Shown here piece after piece: positions 4,241 to 6,754 of a stretch of DNA of 6,754 nt. This DNA comes from DASQVO01 sp035640715 (lineage in GTDB: Bacteria; Actinomycetota; Actinomycetes; Streptosporangiales; Streptosporangiaceae). Position numbers and translations under genes: made by a program. The notes beneath the pieces were generated by a model. The model worked only from the letters and a program-made list of their open reading frames with translations. It was not told the DNA's origin and did not search any database. Position 1 is the first letter of the stretch. Every line of letters begins with the position of its first letter. Location: the NCBI GenBank assembly GCA_035640715.1, contig DASQVO010000452.1, positions 1 to 6,754 of the forward strand, written 5' to 3'.

Positions 4241-6334
4241 AAGGGCCAATCGGACATGGATAGACCGGGTCGTTCGGCTGGCGGCGATGCCGGGTTCCCC
4301 CGGAGACGCTTCCTTATCGGGGTAGTGGGATTCGGCGCGGCGGTGGGGCTGGCCGGCGCGACCGAAGGTCCCTTGTGGCACCAGGATGCGTTCGCGGCCA
4401 CTGCCCCCGTGGGGCCCCCCACCACGACGTTGCCGCTGCCGGCCACGACGGCGCCCGAGCAGCTCCACCTGACCTGGGGTGCCGACCCGGCCACATCGGT
4501 CACGGTGTCGTGGCTGGCTCCGGGCACGGTGGCCCAGCCAGCGCCCACGCTGGCCTACTCGACCTCGCCGATCACGGCCGCCAACCCGGGCCGGGTGGTG
4601 CGCCTGCCCGAGCCGGAGCCGCTCGACGTGACGCGGCGCTACCCCAAGGCCGCCTCGGTCAGCTTCACCGACGGGCTCAACGGTCAGACGACGTACTACT
4701 ACCATGTGCAGCTGACTGATCTGAAGCCTGGCACCCGGTACTACTACCAGGTCAGCGACGGGGCGGCCACGCCGTCGACGGCCGGGGCGTCGTTCGAGAC
4801 GGCGCCGTCGGGCCGCGCCAGGTTCCGCTTCTCAAGCTACGGCGACCTGTCGACCCCCTCGTGGGACCTCAACGCGTCGGGGAACATCTGGCACGAGTCG
4901 TGCGACAACGCGTACTACGCGGTGAGCGCCATCGAGGATCCGGGTGACGGCCGTGGCGCTCCGCTGTTTCATCTCCTCAACGGCGACCTCTGCTACGCCA
5001 ACCTGGATATTGAGAACATGCCGGGGGTGTGGCGGGACTTCGGCGTCAACATGGCCCGCTCGGCGGCGAACCGGCCGTGGATGCCGGCCCTCGGCAACCA
5101 CGAAACCGAATTCGGCGTGTGCAATCATGCCGGGGTCCCTGGGGACGCGCCCGGCGGGATCCCGGCGCAGGGAGCGGCCGGCAACTACTGGAACGGCCCC
5201 TACGGTTACGGTCACTACCTGAGCCGCTTCCTGCTGCCCGACAACGGCGTGACCAACTGGGACGGCAACCACCTGCGCGGCAATTTCTACAGCTTCCAGG
5301 TTGGGACCGTGAAATTCGTCTGCCTGGACGCCGACGACGTCATCTACCAGGACGGCGGCTCCGCCTACCTCAACGGCACCCCCAATGCCGCACCCGAGAC
5401 CACCTCGTCGGGAGCAGCGATCGTGAACGGCACGGTCACCTACAACCACGGGTACACCGGTGATCTCGCGATCGTTCCGGCCGACAATTCCGCGGTGCCG
5501 GACCCCGGCAGCCGGACCCCCAACCTGCAGACGCTATGGCTGGAGCGGACGCTGGCCAAGGCGCGCCGGGACCCGTCCGTGGACATGATCGTGGTGTTCA
5601 TGCACCAGTGCGCCCTGTCGACCTCGGTTCCCGGCAACGGGTCCGATCTCGGCATCCGCCAGGCCTGGCTGCCGTTGTTCGACCGCTACGAAGTCGACCT
5701 GGTCCTGTCCGGTCACGAGCACAACTACGAGCGCACCTACCCGGTCCGCGGCTACGACGCCGGCACCTACGGCACGGTGGTGTCCCCCAACCCGGACCAG
5801 ACCACCGGGGAGGCAATCGACACCCGGCGGCCGAAGGTCGTGACGACGGAGTCCTCGGCGGTCAACGGCATCCCGGCGTGGAACACGGCCCAGGGCACCG
5901 TCTTCCTGGTCCTCGGCGGCGGCGGCACCAACGGCCCGACCAACACCTACGGGGCCGATACGACAACGGATCTGCCCCGGGCCAAGGTCATCACCGAGCG
6001 CAACGCCATCACCGGCTCGCTGGCCACCGGCTTCCACCGCAACAGCGCCGACTCGGTCGAGGACGCGCCATGGTCAGCGGCCCGCAACCCCACCGACGCC
6101 TACGGGTACGCCATCTTCGACGTCGACCCCGGGGAACGCCGCGGGGAGACAACCATCACCATGCAGTATTTCGCCATCCCGGCGGTGAGCAACGAGGCCG
6201 GCTCCGCCCACGACGGCACGACCACACTGCCGGCGAAGCCGTTCGAGACGATCATCTTCGGCCGTGGGGTCCCCCGCAAGCCGGGGCAGGCCCCCGACCG
6301 CAGCAAGACGGCACTCGAAGGAAGCCGAGCCTAG
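4223..6334 (+). CDS. Tat-exported purple-acid-phosphatase-like metallophosphoesterase
   Basis: This 703-residue secreted enzyme is predicted to hydrolyse phosphomonoesters with a two-metal centre outside the membrane. A twin-arginine signal is clear: RRRFLIG at 27-33, a hydrophobic run to about 45, and an AFAA cleavage region near 56-59. Residues about 78-195 form a fibronectin-III-like purple acid phosphatase N-terminal domain (LKPGTRYYYQVSDG at 167-180). The catalytic domain has all five metal-ligand blocks in order: GDLS (Asp208), GDLCY (Asp255, Tyr258), GNHE (291-294), VVFMH (His461) and GHEHNYER (His498, His500). Tyr258 is the residue expected to give the purple Fe(III) charge transfer. 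The C-terminal part (about 555-680) fits the family's closing segment. Tat export suits an enzyme that folds with metal before secretion. Starts at 4223, 4232 and 4256 are all ATG and in frame; only the last has even a weak SD (AAAGGG). It has its own strong terminator. The natural substrate, possibly organic phosphate for scavenging, is inferred. Confidence 0.93.
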   Translation: MDQMDQKGQSDMDRPGRSAGGDAGFPRRRFLIGVVGFGAAVGLAGATEGPLWHQDAFAATAPVGPPTTTLPLPATTAPEQLHLTWGADPATSVTVSWLAPGTVAQPAPTLAYSTSPITAANPGRVVRLPEPEPLDVTRRYPKAASVSFTDGLNGQTTYYYHVQLTDLKPGTRYYYQVSDGAATPSTAGASFETAPSGRARFRFSSYGDLSTPSWDLNASGNIWHESCDNAYYAVSAIEDPGDGRGAPLFHLLNGDLCYANLDIENMPGVWRDFGVNMARSAANRPWMPALGNHETEFGVCNHAGVPGDAPGGIPAQGAAGNYWNGPYGYGHYLSRFLLPDNGVTNWDGNHLRGNFYSFQVGTVKFVCLDADDVIYQDGGSAYLNGTPNAAPETTSSGAAIVNGTVTYNHGYTGDLAIVPADNSAVPDPGSRTPNLQTLWLERTLAKARRDPSVDMIVVFMHQCALSTSVPGNGSDLGIRQAWLPLFDRYEVDLVLSGHEHNYERTYPVRGYDAGTYGTVVSPNPDQTTGEAIDTRRPKVVTTESSAVNGIPAWNTAQGTVFLVLGGGGTNGPTNTYGADTTTDLPRAKVITERNAITGSLATGFHRNSADSVEDAPWSAARNPTDAYGYAIFDVDPGERRGETTITMQYFAIPAVSNEAGSAHDGTTTLPAKPFETIIFGRGVPRKPGQAPDRSKTALEGSRA

Positions 6335-6351
6335 TCCGGAAGGCCCGGTCC

Positions 6352-6402
6352 GGGGACGGCGAACTCCTGCCGGGCGGCGCCCGGCAGGAGTTCGCCGTCC
6401 CC
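6352..6402. terminator. Very strong 24-bp hairpin terminator after the phosphatase gene
   Basis: Positions 6352-6375 are the exact reverse complement of 6379-6402, leaving a three-base GGC centre. It begins 18 bases after the phosphatase stop. There is only a mixed T/C run after it (TCCTGGCGTCTTCCT), as is usual for high-G+C bacteria. Since the next gene is convergent, it can insulate both transcription units. Confidence 0.9.
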
Positions 6403-6471
6403 TCCTGGCGTCTTCCTGCACCACGCCGGCCACGCATCGCAACCACCGCACCGTGAAACAGTGTCGCGCGG

Positions 6472-6493
6472 GCCGACCTTTCGGGTCTGCGGC
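6472..6493 (-). terminator. Possible weak terminator of the LytTR regulator gene
   Basis: On the minus strand downstream of the regulator stop, GCC (6493-6491) and GACC (6487-6484) can pair with GGTC (6478-6475) and GGC (6474-6472). A three-base GCA bulge and a CGAAA loop interrupt the stem, and a short T-containing stretch (ACTGTTTC) follows. It is far weaker than the 24-bp hairpin beyond it. Confidence 0.3.
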
Positions 6494-6519
6494 GCCACCG
6501 CCCTGCCTAACGTCCAGGC

Positions 6520-6754
6520 CTACAGACCGAGCGCCTGGCGGAGGTACGGCATGTGACGGCGAGCGACCGGCACCGTCTCGTGGGTGCGTGTGTCGGTGGC
6601 GAGAAACAGCGTCCCCTTGATGCCTTGCTCTATTTCCCGCACCCGGCTGAGGTTGACCAGAAATCGGCGGTGGACGCGGAGGAATCCCTTGTCTTCAAGC
6701 TGTTGCTCAAGGCGATCAAGGCCTCGGGCAGCGGCCCGGAGCCGTCCTTGATCG
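6520..6754 (-). CDS. C-terminal LytTR DNA-binding domain of a response regulator, truncated by window edge
   Basis: The last 77 codons of a gene enter from the right edge and end at a TAG at 6522-6520. The visible protein is most of a LytTR domain, the beta-rich DNA-binding module of LytR/AlgR/AgrA-type regulators. Counting from the first complete codon, GLDRLEQQLEDKGFLRVHRRFLVNL (11-35) matches the family pattern of a helix followed by F-x-R-x-H-R-x-x-L-V-N. VPVARRHMPYLRQAL (61-75) matches the closing P-V-S-R-R-x-x-x-x-L-R block, with Ala where Ser is usual. The N-terminal part, probably a phosphoacceptor receiver domain, is outside the window, and so is any partner histidine kinase. It is convergent with the phosphatase gene, and a functional link between them is not indicated. 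Domain call is firm; full architecture unknown. Confidence 0.88.
   Translation of the reverse strand, partial: DQGRLRAAARGLDRLEQQLEDKGFLRVHRRFLVNLSRVREIEQGIKGTLFLATDTRTHETVPVARRHMPYLRQALGL

Noticed and set aside
3977..4705. 242-codon minus-strand open frame over the phosphatase 5' end
   Set aside because: It overlaps the Tat signal and fibronectin-like domain coding sequence and has low-complexity Arg/Gly composition; it is a shadow frame.

Overview
The window is high-G+C DNA from an actinomycete-type bacterium. The evidence is strong G/C preference at third codon positions, GTG and TTG starts, a Tat-exported enzyme with an actinobacterial-style twin-arginine signal, an NlpC/P60 wall hydrolase with an N-terminal coiled coil, and a compact cobalamin riboswitch of the form common in this phylum. 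The genus cannot be named from the sequence. It looks like chromosomal DNA: there are no insertion sequences, integrases, CRISPR arrays, tRNAs or rRNAs.

Layout. Positions 1-327 (minus) hold the N-terminal part of a single-pass membrane protein that runs off the left edge. A 663-base gap (328-990), divergent on both sides, follows; it has several inverted repeats but no convincing gene. A secreted NlpC/P60 peptidoglycan hydrolase (991-2037, plus) ends in a strong hairpin terminator (2055-2090). Convergent to it is a NiCoT-family nickel/cobalt permease (2191-3318, minus). Its 200-base leader holds an SD-sequestering hairpin, a cobalamin riboswitch and a recognisable promoter. An ArsR/SmtB-type repressor gene (3607-3975, plus) is divergent from it, with palindromic DNA between the two. 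A Tat-exported purple-acid-phosphatase-like metallophosphoesterase follows (4223-6334, plus), closed by a 24-bp perfect hairpin (6352-6402). The C-terminal LytTR DNA-binding domain of a response regulator (6520-6754, minus) enters from the right edge.

How the parts work together. The clearest functional unit is 2191-3975, a cobalt-uptake module. The permease mRNA should be translated only when adenosylcobalamin is low (riboswitch plus hidden ribosome binding site), and its promoter overlaps a palindrome next to the ArsR-type gene, suggesting a second layer of control by metal or another signal. The permease start is best placed at a TTG at 3318, not the upstream GTG at 3366, because the leader and its SD are built around the TTG. 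The wall hydrolase, phosphatase and LytTR regulator look like independent transcription units.

I found no clearly new multi-gene system. The most interesting feature is the layered regulation of the cobalt permease; the rest are smaller observations.
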